Below are positions 1 to 12,835 of a DNA stretch of 64,000 nt, piece by piece (the stretch's first letter is position 1; each line of letters starts with the position of its first letter). Where the stretch lies: contig JAQISU010000210.1 in assembly GCA_029339505.1 (NCBI GenBank), positions 16,711,001 to 16,775,000 on the forward strand. Direction: 5' to 3'. This DNA is from Unio delphinus. Lineage: Eukaryota > Mollusca > Bivalvia > Unionida > Unionidae. Under the pieces are notes generated by a model. It saw nothing but the letters and a program-made list of their open reading frames with translations. It had not been told where the DNA came from and did not search any database. The translations under genes were made by a program, and so were the position numbers.

Positions 1-664
1 GTATGTTCTAAATAAAGACCTTTTAAAGAAAGAACTTTCTGTTTAATTTTTCTTTGTTTTGAGCTAGATATTGTGACAAGATCAGTGAGCGTTGTATTTT
101 GAGAGCACCAGCTACTACACTGCTAGACTAAAGAGCAGTGTATTATACTAGATGCGAACGTCCGCAGTGGGGGTGGGTGGGTGGGTGGGAGGTAAGCAAC
201 ATCCGGACAAGGTGTGTGTGTGTGTATGAAACAGGTATTCTCTGCGGACGTTCTCTATGGACAACCCCTAAATGTGTTTGTCATGCGTGTGAGTGAGCAT
301 AGGCATATTTTTGGGTTCTACAATAATGTATATAATTATGATGGACACAAAAACTTCTTACTATAACGCTGAACCATCATTTGTGGCGTTGACTATTAGT
401 CTAGAAGTATGGATTTGGTATGTGACATGTGTCGTGGAGGTGATACTTTTCTGGGTAAACTTTCAAAAATCTTTATCATTTCAAAAATTGAGCACAAAAA
501 ATATAAAACCGCAGGCTGTACAAAAAAATGGTTGGCCTGGATAAGGGATGGTAATTAGTTGTATGCTGAACAATCCGATTAGGTAACGAATTAAATATGA
601 AATTTTTACAGAGTTTCTAGATGTCTGTCGATTTTCGGCTTGAATATGGAGACAAAATTTCCAT

Positions 665-702
<38 letters not shown>

Positions 703-1767
703 GAGCAAGGTTCTTTTCTTTTGCATGATAGTTCTATACATTAATTTATCATACAATTTGAACTTCATGTAAATAACATGCATTTTTTTCTTTCTTATTT
801 GGTGTTAAATCGGATATGTGAAAAAGACATGTATTTGTATTATTCTATAACGTAATGTAGGTATAATCGTTACAAAATTACTTTCTAGGCAAATATGACA
901 CTTTAAAAATGCCATTAAACAGTCGGTTGAAATGGCACCTGCTATCGCGTACTGATTGGTGTGTTCCGCTATGAATTTTTCCGACACATGGATTCAGACT
1001 TAGTTATTTTATCAATATGCTACGATCTTCGTTGAAAAATGGCGAGAAAAATGCCCTGCCCCTCTTTTTGATAGGAAAATATACAAATGGGAATAAAAGA
1101 ACCAACTGACATTTACAACCGTCTACAAAGTGGTTAACATTTTAGCTAGTCCGATAATCACAGTCTCCCCCAAATCTGCTGACACTGATGGACAATATAT
1201 GGGTCTGATTTCACCTGGTCATTAAAATGTGCAAATCTGCATACAGTTTAGACACATAGGTAATTGGTAACAACCATATTCCACATAAGTGTTGGCTGCA
1301 GATTTTAATGAATTGGGGATATCAGCCTCTAAACCACCAATCATTATCATCAAGGTGAGAGGTTGATTTATCGGCGTACATTTTAACGTGACACTTATTA
1401 AGGTATTACATATATAAGAACAAAGCAATTCAATCATCTTTCATTTCACTCTATACTATAAATATTGTTGTGTTTTAAGATGATTTGCTTCAAGACCCCA
1501 GTTTCAAGTGAGTGTTTTCGGTCCCGATTTCGGGTGCGAGAGTATATCACGTGATTAGTGACTTCCGGGACCCCAATTCCCATGACTACTGTTAAAATTG
1601 TCAAGAGCTATTATTTTACAAATGCAAATACTATCTTTAAATTTAAGTGTGTGTCTCATTTCATAAGTCCATGTTTTTGTTATATTTGATGGCAGTTAGC
1701 AGATACGACAACTAGAAACATGGGACCCCAGTTTCAGAGATAAATGTTAAAGACCCCACTTTGACCT
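1..1767. other. Non-coding stretch, no gene recognised
   Basis: No reading frame here resembles a known protein. The short open frames lack splice-site context and are interrupted on all sides. Visible items are a G-quadruplex motif at 169-189, a (GA)n run at about 668-699 and a TG run near 1780 that begins a SINE tail. Confidence 0.6.
156..253. other. 12-bp inverted repeat enclosing a G-quadruplex motif
   Basis: GAACGTCCGCAG at 156-167 is matched by its exact reverse complement at 242-253. The 74-bp loop contains five G-runs of at least three Gs separated by single T residues (169-189), which fits the canonical G-quadruplex pattern on the plus strand, followed by a short GT run. No coding sequence is nearby, so the role is unknown. 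It could be the end structure of an unrecognised mobile element. Confidence 0.6.
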
Positions 1768-2018
1768 TAAAACACGTATGTGTGTGTGTGTGTGTGTGAT
1801 TTGAGGTTTTAACATAGCTTTAACAAGTGTTCAGTTATATCGTTACGATGTCTACATAGTAGAGATCATACTGATGGCAATCACTAAGGCATCATGTCGT
1901 TAACATGTTGCATCATGTTCCACCCAGTCACATTCAGACACCATGTCAACCAACCCTTAATGCTGAGCAAGAAGTAAGGCAACTTCTGGTAACTACTTAG
2001 GCCATCAGAGTGGTCTTT
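1768..2018 (-). mobile_element. tRNA-derived SINE copy, minus strand, internally deleted
   Basis: Read on the minus strand, this starts with remains of a tRNA-like head (plus-strand TACTTAGGCCATC near 2000). It continues through a body shared with the copies at 6364 and 17110 (TAATGCTGAG; the plus-strand AACATAGCTTTAACAAG near 1810) and ends in a (CA)n tail. Much of the head is deleted. It belongs to the same family as the copies near 6.4, 17.3 and 29.9 kb. Confidence 0.6.
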
Positions 2019-4055
2019 TATTACAACCCTGTTAAATGTAAAGATTGGTAAACATATATTTGCCTATCTAAAAGGTACTATTTTAATAACCTTATTCAAG
2101 TAAAATAATGCAACCAGTGACTTTTGACGTGACACCATGGCGTTTTGTTTCCAGATTTTAAACTGTTTCACAAAACAACGGTCATGATTTTCATCAGATA
2201 TGCGCTATGTGTATACAATCTTATTTTTTTAATACAAAATATGGTTTAGTTCTGTTTAATAGATATTTGATTGTTTTTACTTTTATTTTCTCCGCGATGG
2301 ATGGGATTTGTAACGATTGGATTCTACTGGCCACAAGAATTTTCTAGGTAAGCACGAAAATTTAGTTTCTTCTGCTCATTATTAATTTGTAACGTCTGTG
2401 TGTATTCATTGAAAACGTGCCGTTTGTAACCATTTGTAAACAAATACATATTTTATATATTTTATTTAATATTCGAAGATACGTATAATTACAGTATATC
2501 TTCTTTGTCGCAAGTCAGAAACGTTTATTTGACAACGAAATCAATATAAATCGTAGCCTATCAAGACAATGTATGTGAATATATTTAGCGTGACAAAACG
2601 CTTATTGGGTTCTGGTTTTCAAACTGTTTTACAAAACAATTATCATTTTGGTCATCAGAGTTGGACCTGGTTCTTAGGGAATCGATTCGAAAAGTCGCAA
2701 GAACAATGTTTTCAGGTTGACAGATCGTGTTAGTGGCCTGATAAGAATCATCTTCACCAAAAACCAGCTAAATATTGCTCTCGAATTCTTGTAAAAGTCA
2801 CTTGCCAATATGATCATCAATGCAGGTGCAGCAGCCATAAAATAACTTCCAGGATATCTATCAAGGCAAACGTTTCGGTTACTGTGCCAACATGACATTG
2901 TAGATTGCCTTGCAGTGAAAGAGAAGTATCACATTACGTTCAAGATGACAACCATAAAGACCTCGTTGGATCCCAAATAGACATCAATTGAATTCAGCAA
3001 ACCATAGAAGCCACAAAAGTTGTTTTAATGAATCAATTTCAGGAATAGCATCGACATAAATATTTTCAAGATTACCAACTTTGCGTCATAATTGAAGAGC
3101 TGGGAGGCCAAAATCTCATTTTGATCCGTATAAACCACCGAATGGATTTTTATGCAAATGGTGAAAAAGTGCGACAGAAAACTTGTACTACATGATGAAA
3201 ATGGACAGACTCTTGTATATCGCAATGGCTATTCTGGTTTGAAATGATAGGAACTACAAATGTAGAAGAACATTAGTCATTAACTTAAACTTTCATCAGT
3301 AATATAACATGTTTAATCAAGTAATTTTAGCGCCATACATACGGTGAGCACTACGTAGTTATATCCTGTTATAAACTCTACGTTTGGAGTGGACCTTTCA
3401 ATGAGGTACAAATTTATAATGGAGAATGTACATGCATATTTTATCTGGAATTAGTGTGCATTAAATGAGGTTGCGATGAAAAAGTCATTGTGCATGTTTT
3501 GAACTGATGCCAGAACTTATAAACATGTTGATGAACAAACGTATATCGTAAAATGTTTGACCAGGAATTCGACAAAATATATTAACAAAGACAATTATCG
3601 ATGTGTACCATTTCAGCATGATTTCGTTTGTTCTATTAGACAATCATTGTCATTTCTGTACCATCAGTACGTACACAACTTCTTGATACAGACCTATTTT
3701 ATTTTATTATTGAAGTACAATAACTATTGTTTGTTGTACAACTGTAAATACCATTACTTAATTAACAACGAAATTACTTGTATTTGTAACAATTTGAAAG
3801 CTCCAACGACAAACCATACAAGTCATTTTCGACTTATTCATAAATGTTATGTGACTATACAACAGTGAAATATGTGGTCAATGTTTATAGACTATATGTT
3901 AGAGTGAGAATAAGTGTTCCTCAGATCCTTGCCTCTCGACTTGCATATTTCCTTCATATGTCAAACATGTACGATTTTAATATTGCGGACGTCAGTGCAT
4001 GGGAAGTTATCAGAAACTCACTAAGTTAAGCAGTTAAGACAAGCAATACGAGCAT
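2019..4055. other. Mostly unannotated; possible decayed coding segment at 2668-3255
   Basis: Most of this stretch shows nothing. Between about 2668 and 3255 one plus-strand frame stays open over long runs with only a handful of stops and ends in a plausible peptide (LVYRNGYSGLK, then stop, near 3250). That is longer than expected in sequence this AT-rich and may be an old pseudogene. No family was recognised, and the open frames at 3557-4029 were not supported by any motif. Confidence 0.3.
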
Positions 4056-5690
4056 GGTAATGTAATTTATCAGCCACTAATTATGCTATAATTTTGATGT
4101 AATTCTCCCATGATTACCCCTTACACGGTAATGTAATTTATCAGCCACTAATTGTGCTACAATTATGATGTAATTGTCCCATGATAACCCCTTACACGGT
4201 AATGTAATTTATCAGCCACTAATTTTGCTACAATTTTGATGTAATTCTCCCATGATAACCCCTTACACGGTAATGTAATTTATCAGCCGCTAATTATGCT
4301 ACAATTTTGATATAATTCTCCCATGATAACCCCTTACACGGTAATGTAATTTATCAGCCACTAATTATGCTACAATTTTGATGTGATTCTCCAATGATAA
4401 CCTCTTACACGGTAATGTAATTTATCAGCCACTAAGTATGCTACAATTTTGATATAATTCTCCCATGATAACCCCTTACACGGTAATGTAATTTATCAGC
4501 CACTAATTATGCTACAATTTTGATGTGATTCTCCAATGATAACCTCTTACACGGTAATGTAATTTATCAGCCACTAATTATGCTACAATTTTGATGTGAT
4601 TCTCCAATGATAACCTCTTACACGGTAATGTAATTTATCAGCCACTAAGTATGCTACAATTTTGATATAATTCTCCCATGATAACCCCTTACACGGTAAT
4701 GTAATTTATCAGCCACTAATTATGCTACAATTTTGATGTAATTCTCCCATGATAACCCCTTACACGGTAATGTAATTTATCAGCCACTAATTATGATACA
4801 ATTTTGATGTAATTCTTCAATGATAACCCCTTACACGGTAATGTAATTTATCAGCCACTAATTATGCTACAATTTTGATGTAATTCTCCCATGATAACCA
4901 CTTACCCGGTTATGTAATTTGTCAGCCACTAATTATGCTACAATTTTGATATAATTCTCCCATGATAACCCCTTACACGGTAATGTAATTTATCAGCCGC
5001 TAATTATGCTACAATTATGATGTAATTCTCCAATGATAACCTCTTACACGGTAATGTAATTTATCAGCCACTAATTATGCTACAATTTTGATGTGATTCT
5101 CCAATGATAACCCCTTACACGGTAATGTAATTTATCAGCGACTAATTATGCTACAATTTTGATGTGATTCTCCAATGATAACCCCTTACACGGTAATGTA
5201 ATTTATCAGCCATTAATTATGCTACAATTATGATGTAATTCTCCAATGATAACCTCTTACACGGTAATGTAATTTATCAGCCACTAATTATGCTACAATT
5301 TTGATGTAATTCTCCCATGATAACCCCTTACACGGTAATATAATTTATCAGCCACTAATTTTGCTACAATTTTGATGTAATTCTCCCATGATAACCACTT
5401 ACACGGTAATGTAATTTATCAGCCACTAATTATGCTACAATTTTGATGTAATTCTCCAATGATAACCCCTTACACGGTAATGTAATTTATCAGTCACTAA
5501 TTATGCTACAATTTTGATGTAATTCTCCAATGATAACCCCTTCCCCGGTAATGTAATTTATCAGCGACTAATTATGCTACAATTATGATGTAATTCTCCT
5601 AACCCCTTACACGGTAATGTAATTTATCAGCCATTAATTATGCTACAATTTTGATGTAATTCTCCAATGATAACCCCTTACATGGTAAAC
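4056..5690 (+). repeat. 71-bp satellite array, about 23 copies
   Basis: A 71-bp unit beginning GGTAATGTAATTTATCAGCC repeats head to tail from 4056 to about 5690. Consecutive starts at 4056 and 4127 give the period. Units differ by a few substitutions (CTCCCATG or CTCCAATG, CCCCTTACAC or CCTCTTACAC), and variants recur in blocks, which suggests amplification of multi-unit segments. One unit near 5600 has a small deletion. There are no unique spacers between units, so it is a satellite. Confidence 0.95.
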
Positions 5691-5699
5691 AGACCAACC

Positions 5700-6360
5700 T
5701 CTCTTTTGCAGACTTTTGTTCACTGTTGAATATACATATTTTTGGTTGAGAGTAAGCACAGTGCATTAATGCTTAACATGTTTGTACCATTATCCCAGGT
5801 TATATAATGAACAATTATTGCATGCACTTAACAATCAATACGTTAAAGTTACCATCTTTAAACTACAACATAGAAGTGTCAGAACGTGTCAGTAATTTTT
5901 ATGGAATATGTATATGGCTATCTTATCTTCTTGCTTTGTTCGGGAGATCTTATATTCTAAGTAAAACGTTTTCCACATTTGTAGTGGAGATATTTATAAA
6001 CTGTATGAATAGTGGTATACATATCATTGAGACAAAATAAGTCGACAAGAGAGGTTCAGTGGTCACATATACAGTAGCTGATTTATGTTATAAAATAATG
6101 TTAACTTTTAAACCCTTTAAAAAGAATTCAGATATAGAAAACTGAAACAATATGTGCGGACCAATTTGTATGCAGGATTCTATACATTCACGGAAACTCT
6201 TTAACTTCATATAATTATCCTGCCTTACAACAATTAAAAAAAACATTTAGTTGTCCTATTATGATGGGATTTACAAATCCACTTGCCCAACTCCGGGAGC
6301 AAGGTCGATTTCGATTCAAGAAAGCTCATATTTGCAAGGCACTAGCTAACAGGCTAGTTC

Positions 6361-6363
<3 letters not shown>
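5700..6363. other. Non-coding stretch, nothing recognised
   Basis: An open frame of 77 codons at 5807-6040 has no recognisable motif, signal or splice context. I see no gene or repeat here. Confidence 0.5.
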
Positions 6364-6394
<31 letters not shown>

Positions 6395-6562
6395 TGTGAT
6401 TTAGATTATTAACGATGTTTAGTCAGATCGCTACAATCTAGACAGTGTGGCAGTTTATAGAGGTGTCTAGCACTGGGGCATCATGCCGCAGATATGTTGC
6501 TCGTACGATTTGTTTAAGTCTTTGGTATTACTCGTTCAAATTTGATCCCTCAACCTCCCTGT
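6364..6562 (-). mobile_element. tRNA-derived SINE copy, minus strand, 5'-truncated
   Basis: On the plus strand a (TG)n tract at 6364-6391 is followed by sequence shared with the 17.1-kb copy (TTTAGTCAGATCGC, AGACAGTGTGG, GGGGCATCATGCCG). It ends with a B-box-like GTTCAAATTTGATCC near 6545 read in reverse. The orientation is therefore tRNA-like head on the right and (CA)n tail on the left. Confidence 0.65.
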
Positions 6563-7182
6563 TTTATATATAATCGGAACGGTCCGATAAATTGAGAAAG
6601 GGATGCAAGATGCACGTCACTTTGCAGAATGTTGGCGTCTGTTTAAAATACAGAATACAGAATATATGTGCAAGCAAATTAACTGACAATTACAGTTTTG
6701 ATGTTCTGTTAAATTATATATGATGGGCTCCTAACTTAATGCATGTATCAACACTTATTTGGCGTTGAAATGAAGCCAATTCCCCTTCTGCATACCATGC
6801 TACAGTTTATTGTATATATGGTATGTGTCAATACCATCCCTTAGTCAACGTCAAGGTACGTATTATAGTTCCTCACGTAGGCGATTCATATAGCCATAAT
6901 GTGGGCTAGTTTGTGTCGTATGTTTTGACTAAAACACGTAATTTTCTTAAGAGACAAACGTCTGTTTGCTGATAAAATGTATTCGTCTCAAACGATGCCA
7001 AGAAAGAAGATCAAGTTCAAAGCGTGACTGATTGTAACGAACTGGTCGTTAATGATACTTTACTAGTTTAAAAACTCTTTGAAAACAATTCAATGGGCAG
7101 CATAACTGTTCTCAAATTACTCTTAAAAGTTGGATTCTCAAATATTTTGATTCATGTCATCGACTCGAATGTGACTATGAAA

Positions 7183-7243
<61 letters not shown>

Positions 7244-7978
7244 AAAGTCTTACCTGTCATATAAGTATCCTGTTGTAGCACAAATAAAATAATTAGTAAA
7301 AAATTATTTTTAACTACGGAATGCCTTGAAGGTCATCTAATTATCCTGTTGTACCACTATCTTCGCAGCTTTGCTAATATTAAAGATACTTAATACAATG
7401 TCTAAGCAGGAAAACTATCTTAATACAACTTAAACGACAACAGAAGTATCATTGCGAAACGTCACGTGATCTGAAGGAGCATTGAACATGTTTACAGCAC
7501 TGTAGGGTCTTAATGACAATGCTTGACAACGTCAAGGTTAGCGCCGAGAATAATAAATAAACTACGACAAAACCATAAAAACACAGATATTTTCATTGTT
7601 ATCACGTTCACATTCTTTTATGATATATTCATTAATAATAATTCTTTTCTATAACTCATTTCACTCATTGCATGTTATTGTTAGTATATGATATTTTGTA
7701 TTGTTATTGATTGGTTTTATAAACAAGAACACCCATGTAGAATATATATGACACTGGCACTTTATTTCAAGTATTTTTCACTATAACACGTGCAACTTCA
7801 TCATCATCAGCAGCAGTGAGCAATACAGCCGATACTAAATATTTAAAATATTGTGTTGCAAAATACACCGTGAATGTAAAACTCCATTTTTAATATAAAA
7901 TGTCTTGGCATTTATTAAAATCTTTCATTCATATAATTTTTCTTAAATGCACATTAGAGAGCATACATAAGGGCAGTA
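6563..7978. other. Non-coding stretch with a (TA)n microsatellite at 7188-7241
   Basis: No gene recognised. A pure TA dinucleotide run of about 54 bp lies at 7188-7241. The remainder is AT-rich unique sequence. Confidence 0.6.
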
Positions 7979-8336
7979 TAAGTCAAGAATGGCTAGTATT
8001 ATTATTATTTAGACTATTGACACTATCTCTATGTGTCAAGAATGGCTAGTATTATTATTTAGACTATTGACACTATCTCTATGTGTCAAGAATGGCTAGT
8101 ATTATTATTTATACTATTTACCATATCTCTATGTGTCAAGAATGGCTAGTATTATTATTTAGACTATTGACACTATCTCTATGTGTCAAGAATGGCTAGT
8201 ATTATTATTTAGACTATTGACACTATCTCTATGTGTCAAGAATGGCTAGTATTATTATTTAGACTATTGACACTATCTCTATGTGTCAATAATGGCTAGT
8301 ATTATTCTTTAGACTATTGACACTATCTCTCAGTGG
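7979..8336 (+). repeat. 50-bp tandem array, about 7 copies
   Basis: A unit of about 50 bp (GTCAAGAATGGCTAGTATTA followed by TTATTTAGACTATTGACACTATCTCTATGT-like sequence) is repeated about seven times with few changes. The last copy is diverged, and the array stops just before the (AAT)n tail of the LINE fragment. Confidence 0.93.
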
Positions 8337-8365
8337 AAGTCAAGAATGACTAGTTTAATCATTTA

Positions 8366-8369
<4 letters not shown>

Positions 8370-8402
<33 letters not shown>

Positions 8403-9655
8403 GACCTGAAATAGCGCCTAATCTTTGGAAGCTATAAGCGCATTACAAGATCTATACTGATATGACTACAGAAAAACAAAAAACAAACATGAAATTGAAA
8501 AACATAAAAAAATGCTGAAACTATTTAAGGTACGAAATATTATGAAGTCTTTAAGTTTGTTCTTTCAGTCGAAAAAAAATGAGTTTTAAGAGTGTTTTTG
8601 TGTCTAATTTCAATGGGTAATTCGTTCCATATTTCTGGGCCCTGGTATGCAAAAGAATGTTGTCCATATGACTTGGTTTTCATAGTGGAACAAGGATTGT
8701 ACGATTGTCAGAAGAGGAGAGTAAGTATTTTGCTCGTGTGTGAGTCGAGATAGGTATGTTGACTGGGGTCAACCAGTGAAACGTAGCAGCGAGAAAAAAA
8801 TGTATTTGATTCTGAATCGAATGGATAGCCAGTGAAGTATACAGAGCAGTGGGGAGGTGTGCTCTGATCGTGTTACTCTAAAGATCATCCGAGCAGCTGT
8901 GCTTTGAACTGATAACCATACACGTGTTTTAGCGGCATCAGCTGAAAGATATTTGCGAACTGAGCTGATGCGTCTCAGCTCAAGATATGCATCCTTGCAT
9001 ATGTTTATGACATGTTGGTGCAATGTGAAAGTACTACCTAGAGTAACACCTGGGTTTCGCACTGATTGTATCAGTTTAATGTTGGTGTTGATGATATTTA
9101 TTGTTTGAGGTAAAGGATGTGAACAAGAATGTCTTTTTGTTGTGATCAGAATGCCTCGGTTTTATCATCATTCATCTGCAGCTTGTTACGTGTCATCCAT
9201 GATTTCACATCAGAAATGCACCGCTCTACTCCTTGGATGTGTAGCATCAACTTCAGTTGGGTGGCTAGACTTGTATATTTGGGTGTCAGCAGTGTACAAT
9301 TGGTGAGACAGGGTTATGACCTATAACACTTGAGAGTAGCTGAGTGTATAGAACGAGGAGAACAAGTAGAAGAACAGACCCCTATGAAACGCCACAACAT
9401 ATGTGAACTGAGCTGGAGTTTTTTTTCCATTTGCAGATACAATTTGTGTCCTGTTGGTTAAGTAGAACTTGAAACACTGTATGGCTGTATTCTGAATACC
9501 AAACAGTGAAGTAATATATCATGGTCTATTGTGTCAAGCTTTTTTTATATGAACGGTAAATTGGGCAGTAGTTTTTTAAATCGTTATGTTCAAGTGTTGG
9601 TTCCTTCAGCATACGTTTTACGATGGCAGTTTTGAAAAATGATGGGAATTCCTTG

Positions 9656-9699
<44 letters not shown>

Positions 9700-10215
9700 A
9701 TAACATCAATTAGTGAAGGCAATATTGGGTCTAAGCACTCAAGCAGCATGATGTTTGAATTGGATCAACTTCACATGACTTTGGTGCACTCTTCGTCACG
9801 AGTTTCCGTACTAAATACATAGAGACAGGTTCAAATGGGCCTAATGGTTGTTGCTGAAATTCTGTATCGTAACTGTATGGTGACAACGAGTCAATTGAAA
9901 TTGTGTTGCCAAGCATATCTCTAATGGTTTTTACTTTGTCGCAGAAGAAATTTGCAAATAGACCCAAGAGGTCTACTGGAGAGAAGGTTCTTGGACGTTG
10001 TGTACATTTCTTACTTGACATTAGTTTGTTAGTTATCTCGAGGAGCTCATTGCATCTGGAACTCTCCGTGGTTTTTGTACTGAGGTGGAATAATTTGGCT
10101 AAATGGACTATGTTTTGACGTTCATTTTAGCAGCTTCATATATTTGCTTATGAACCTTGAGTCTGGTTTAAAGCAAACGCCTCTCTGCTTTACGGCGATG
10201 TCTTTTAGCGGAAGG
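8370..10215 (-). pseudogene. CR1/L2-like LINE copy, 5'-truncated and internally deleted
   Basis: Minus-strand copy of the LINE also present at 36.6-40.3 kb. The plus strand begins with the (AAT)n tail and the conserved 3' end containing GCGCCTAATCTTTGGAAGC. The C-terminal reverse transcriptase region follows (8769-9062, residues such as LTLHQHV, AYLELRRIS, TAARMIFRV). The segment with the catalytic YADD-equivalent is damaged (9130-9330), and an upstream part lies at 9731-10021 (LFANFFCDKVKTIRD, PKSCEVDPI). The stretch for the QSAYRP to LDLSAAFD motifs seen in the other copy is missing between about 9540 and 9620, an internal deletion. A (GA)n run at 9659-9696 has expanded within it. It cannot encode a working enzyme. 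Confidence 0.88.
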
Positions 10216-10480
10216 AGATGGAATGGCCGCTAGGGTAGAGATATTACCATTTTAAAAAAGCACAAAGTCGACAAAAAAATAAAAATGAAAAGAATGAGCG
10301 AGGATAAGGCTTGCTAAACTTGCCATCGAGAAACGATAAACAAATATACAAACATATAGCCCACCAATGTGATTACAGATCATCGATGTCCCCGATGGGA
10401 ATCTCACAAACATGATTGTGTTGGTAATGGTGGATAATCCTTCAAACATATGTTTAGAAATGTTGGACTTATCAAATAGC
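10216..10480. other. Junction stretch, nothing recognised
   Basis: Lies between two unrelated LINE remnants. No motif was recognised. Confidence 0.4.
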
Positions 10481-12185
10481 AGACATTTCGTCAAATGATA
10501 GTTCGGTTCTCTGCAAACTGTATTCAATACGAAAATGTATATATGTACAAAAGCTTGACAATGAAGAACTCAGCCGGAGCAAAAAGGTGCAGCATATGTG
10601 GGAGCTATGTGACAGGTATTCAGCAAAACAACTGAAGATGGCAAACAACAAAATACATAGGCTAATTTCACTAATACTGGAGGTGATAAAAACCTGTACC
10701 TTTAGCAAAAGACACTAATAAGACGTGAATCATCGTTCCGATAAGATACCTGTCACTTACAGGCGACTCTGTAGTAAAGTTGGAACATTTACTAAACAAG
10801 ATAAAGAAAAGTGTTTGCAGAATCACTATTAGGACATTTTACATTACACTGAGGAAACAAAGGTAAAGAAGCATATATGATGATTAAACCTATAATCAGA
10901 AAGTGGAATCCCATGCAATCAGTTATCAGAGATAAGACAAGAAGGCGGACGCAAAGACAAGAGGATGCCGAAAATTGTGAAAATATATATTGTAAGTAAT
11001 TTACAGCAAGATAATAGAAACAATAATGGAATAGCGACAGAATGGGAATGCTTGTTTCTGCCGTCCGCCGATGAAGAAAACAATACAGTATGCACATAAA
11101 TCTATACCGCAAAAATACAATAAACGTGAATGATGGCATAGTTGATAAAATGGTTAAAGCAGTTTGAGAAGTACTTAATATAGCAAGCACGAATGGCAAG
11201 AAGCAAGAACCCAGAAACGTAAACACTCTCTGCAATAGTGACAGTTCCCAAGAAAGGACACACAGCCGAATTTAGTAACTATAGGACGATAGCACTAGTG
11301 GGCCAAATGAACAAGCTGCTATTGTTCCTATTTCAATCAGAGAAAGCAAAGATTGAGCCACATTTAGCTGAGAAGAGAGAAGGCTATCGAAAGGATCGAA
11401 ACTCTGTTCACCGTGATCCTCATTTTGACATTCACTAGAAGGTCTTGCTGAGGAACAAAAGCACATTCGATTGTTTTATACACTTCCAAAAAGACATTAA
11501 TTCCATGAAAACAATTTTCGTAGGCAACATTTAACTCCTACGGTATTGGTAAACGACTAATACAGATGTTGTCCTCGAAGTCGGCAGTTAAAAGTAGTTT
11601 AGTTTAGCGCATCAACGACAAGACAATCTGATAGACCTGGCTACTTGCATTACATACTTTGAAAAGGTCATGAATGGCATACGGTGCAAAGAAATAAGTG
11701 CATCGATATATGTCTTTGCAATGAATAACCTTAGGCACTCAGATGAAATGGACCATTTATTTAAACAGAGAAGTGTATTACAAGAGAAATACATTACACT
11801 CAGCGTGGAAACATCGTACTAAAGATTACAATCGAATAACGAAAACACATGGTCTTTTGAAGAGACGACATTTAAAAAGGGTGGATGTTGAAACTATGAC
11901 GATCGAAAGCGTCGGAGCATTCGAATATCTTTGAACTCTGCTAATATGTGATAGTTATTCAGGTAAGAAGATCATGAGAAGGAGATTCAACAAAAATCTG
12001 GAAAAGCAGACACACAAAACCGGGCATGAACACGATAAGCATCGTCAGTGTTGCTCTGTGTGCCTGCAAAATATGGACATTGCGGAAGCGAAACAAATGT
12101 TTTGTTTTTCTATTATGTACTTCCAATGCTTTCTATATCAAATGGTACTACAGGTGGATATTAAGAACCGTGTGGGACCTTAAAT
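10480..12185 (+). pseudogene. Decayed RTE-like LINE reverse transcriptase
   Basis: Pieces of a reverse transcriptase ORF are readable across frames. At 11238-11438 the order TVPKKGHTAEFSNYRTIALVG, KAKIEPHLAE, GYRKDRNSV matches the IPKKG..NYRTISL and EEQAGFR..RST blocks of RTE-type or related LINEs. FDCFIHFQK near 11470 matches the FIDFKKAFD block. Near 11900-12160 SVGAFEYL, RRRFNKNLEK and, in another frame, CKIWTLRKRN and WYYRWILRTVW match the end of the palm/thumb region. Many stops and frameshifts separate these blocks. It is distinct from the CR1/L2-like LINE. The 10480-11230 part is assigned only by position. Confidence 0.65.
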
Positions 12186-12736
12186 ATACATTATATAGAT
12201 AATTCTGAAACCTTAACTTATTCGGCCTTGTCAGCAGAATACAGAATAAACGGAACGTTAAAAGTTTAGTATATAGAATAAAAGGTTGGACTGCAATAGG
12301 AGCGAGACCAGAATATTTCGACGATTACATGATGTAAGCACTATACACATAATCCAACGGACATTGACTCCTAATGTGACTGATTGTACCTCTTTTGGAT
12401 CTTTCAAACACGTTCGTCGAAACTGCAACGTATATGTTAGTAACTATATTTTTGTTATTTCGTATAAACTCTCTGATCAAAATCATGCTCTACTAAACAT
12501 ATCAGTGTTTCCTGTTTGTGTATGTTATGTATGGCTATAAAGTAGCAACTATGCTAAGTGCGAAAACTTTATGCATGACTAAACGTGGATCGGATGCTGC
12601 TCATAAAGATAATAGCAGGGTACTTGACCACACGAAGCTTGGACAGTGATATGAACAAATTTACTTTAAAGTGTATATGCACTTTCATCTATCCATATTA
12701 ATTGTTTCAAACTAACAGTAGGCAATAGCAGACAAT

Positions 12737-12835
<99 letters not shown>

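Noticed and set aside
3557..3868. 103-codon open frame
   Set aside because: No motif, no homology recognised and no splice signals. Its composition matches the surrounding AT-rich DNA.
4056..5690. Regularly spaced repeats resembling a CRISPR array
   Set aside because: Units are directly contiguous 71-bp monomers without unique spacers, and the genome is eukaryotic. It is a satellite.
7093..7278. Open frame with a YIYIY run
   Set aside because: It is translation of a TA microsatellite. The same applies to frames at 28392-28598, 59676-60085 and 62563-62868.
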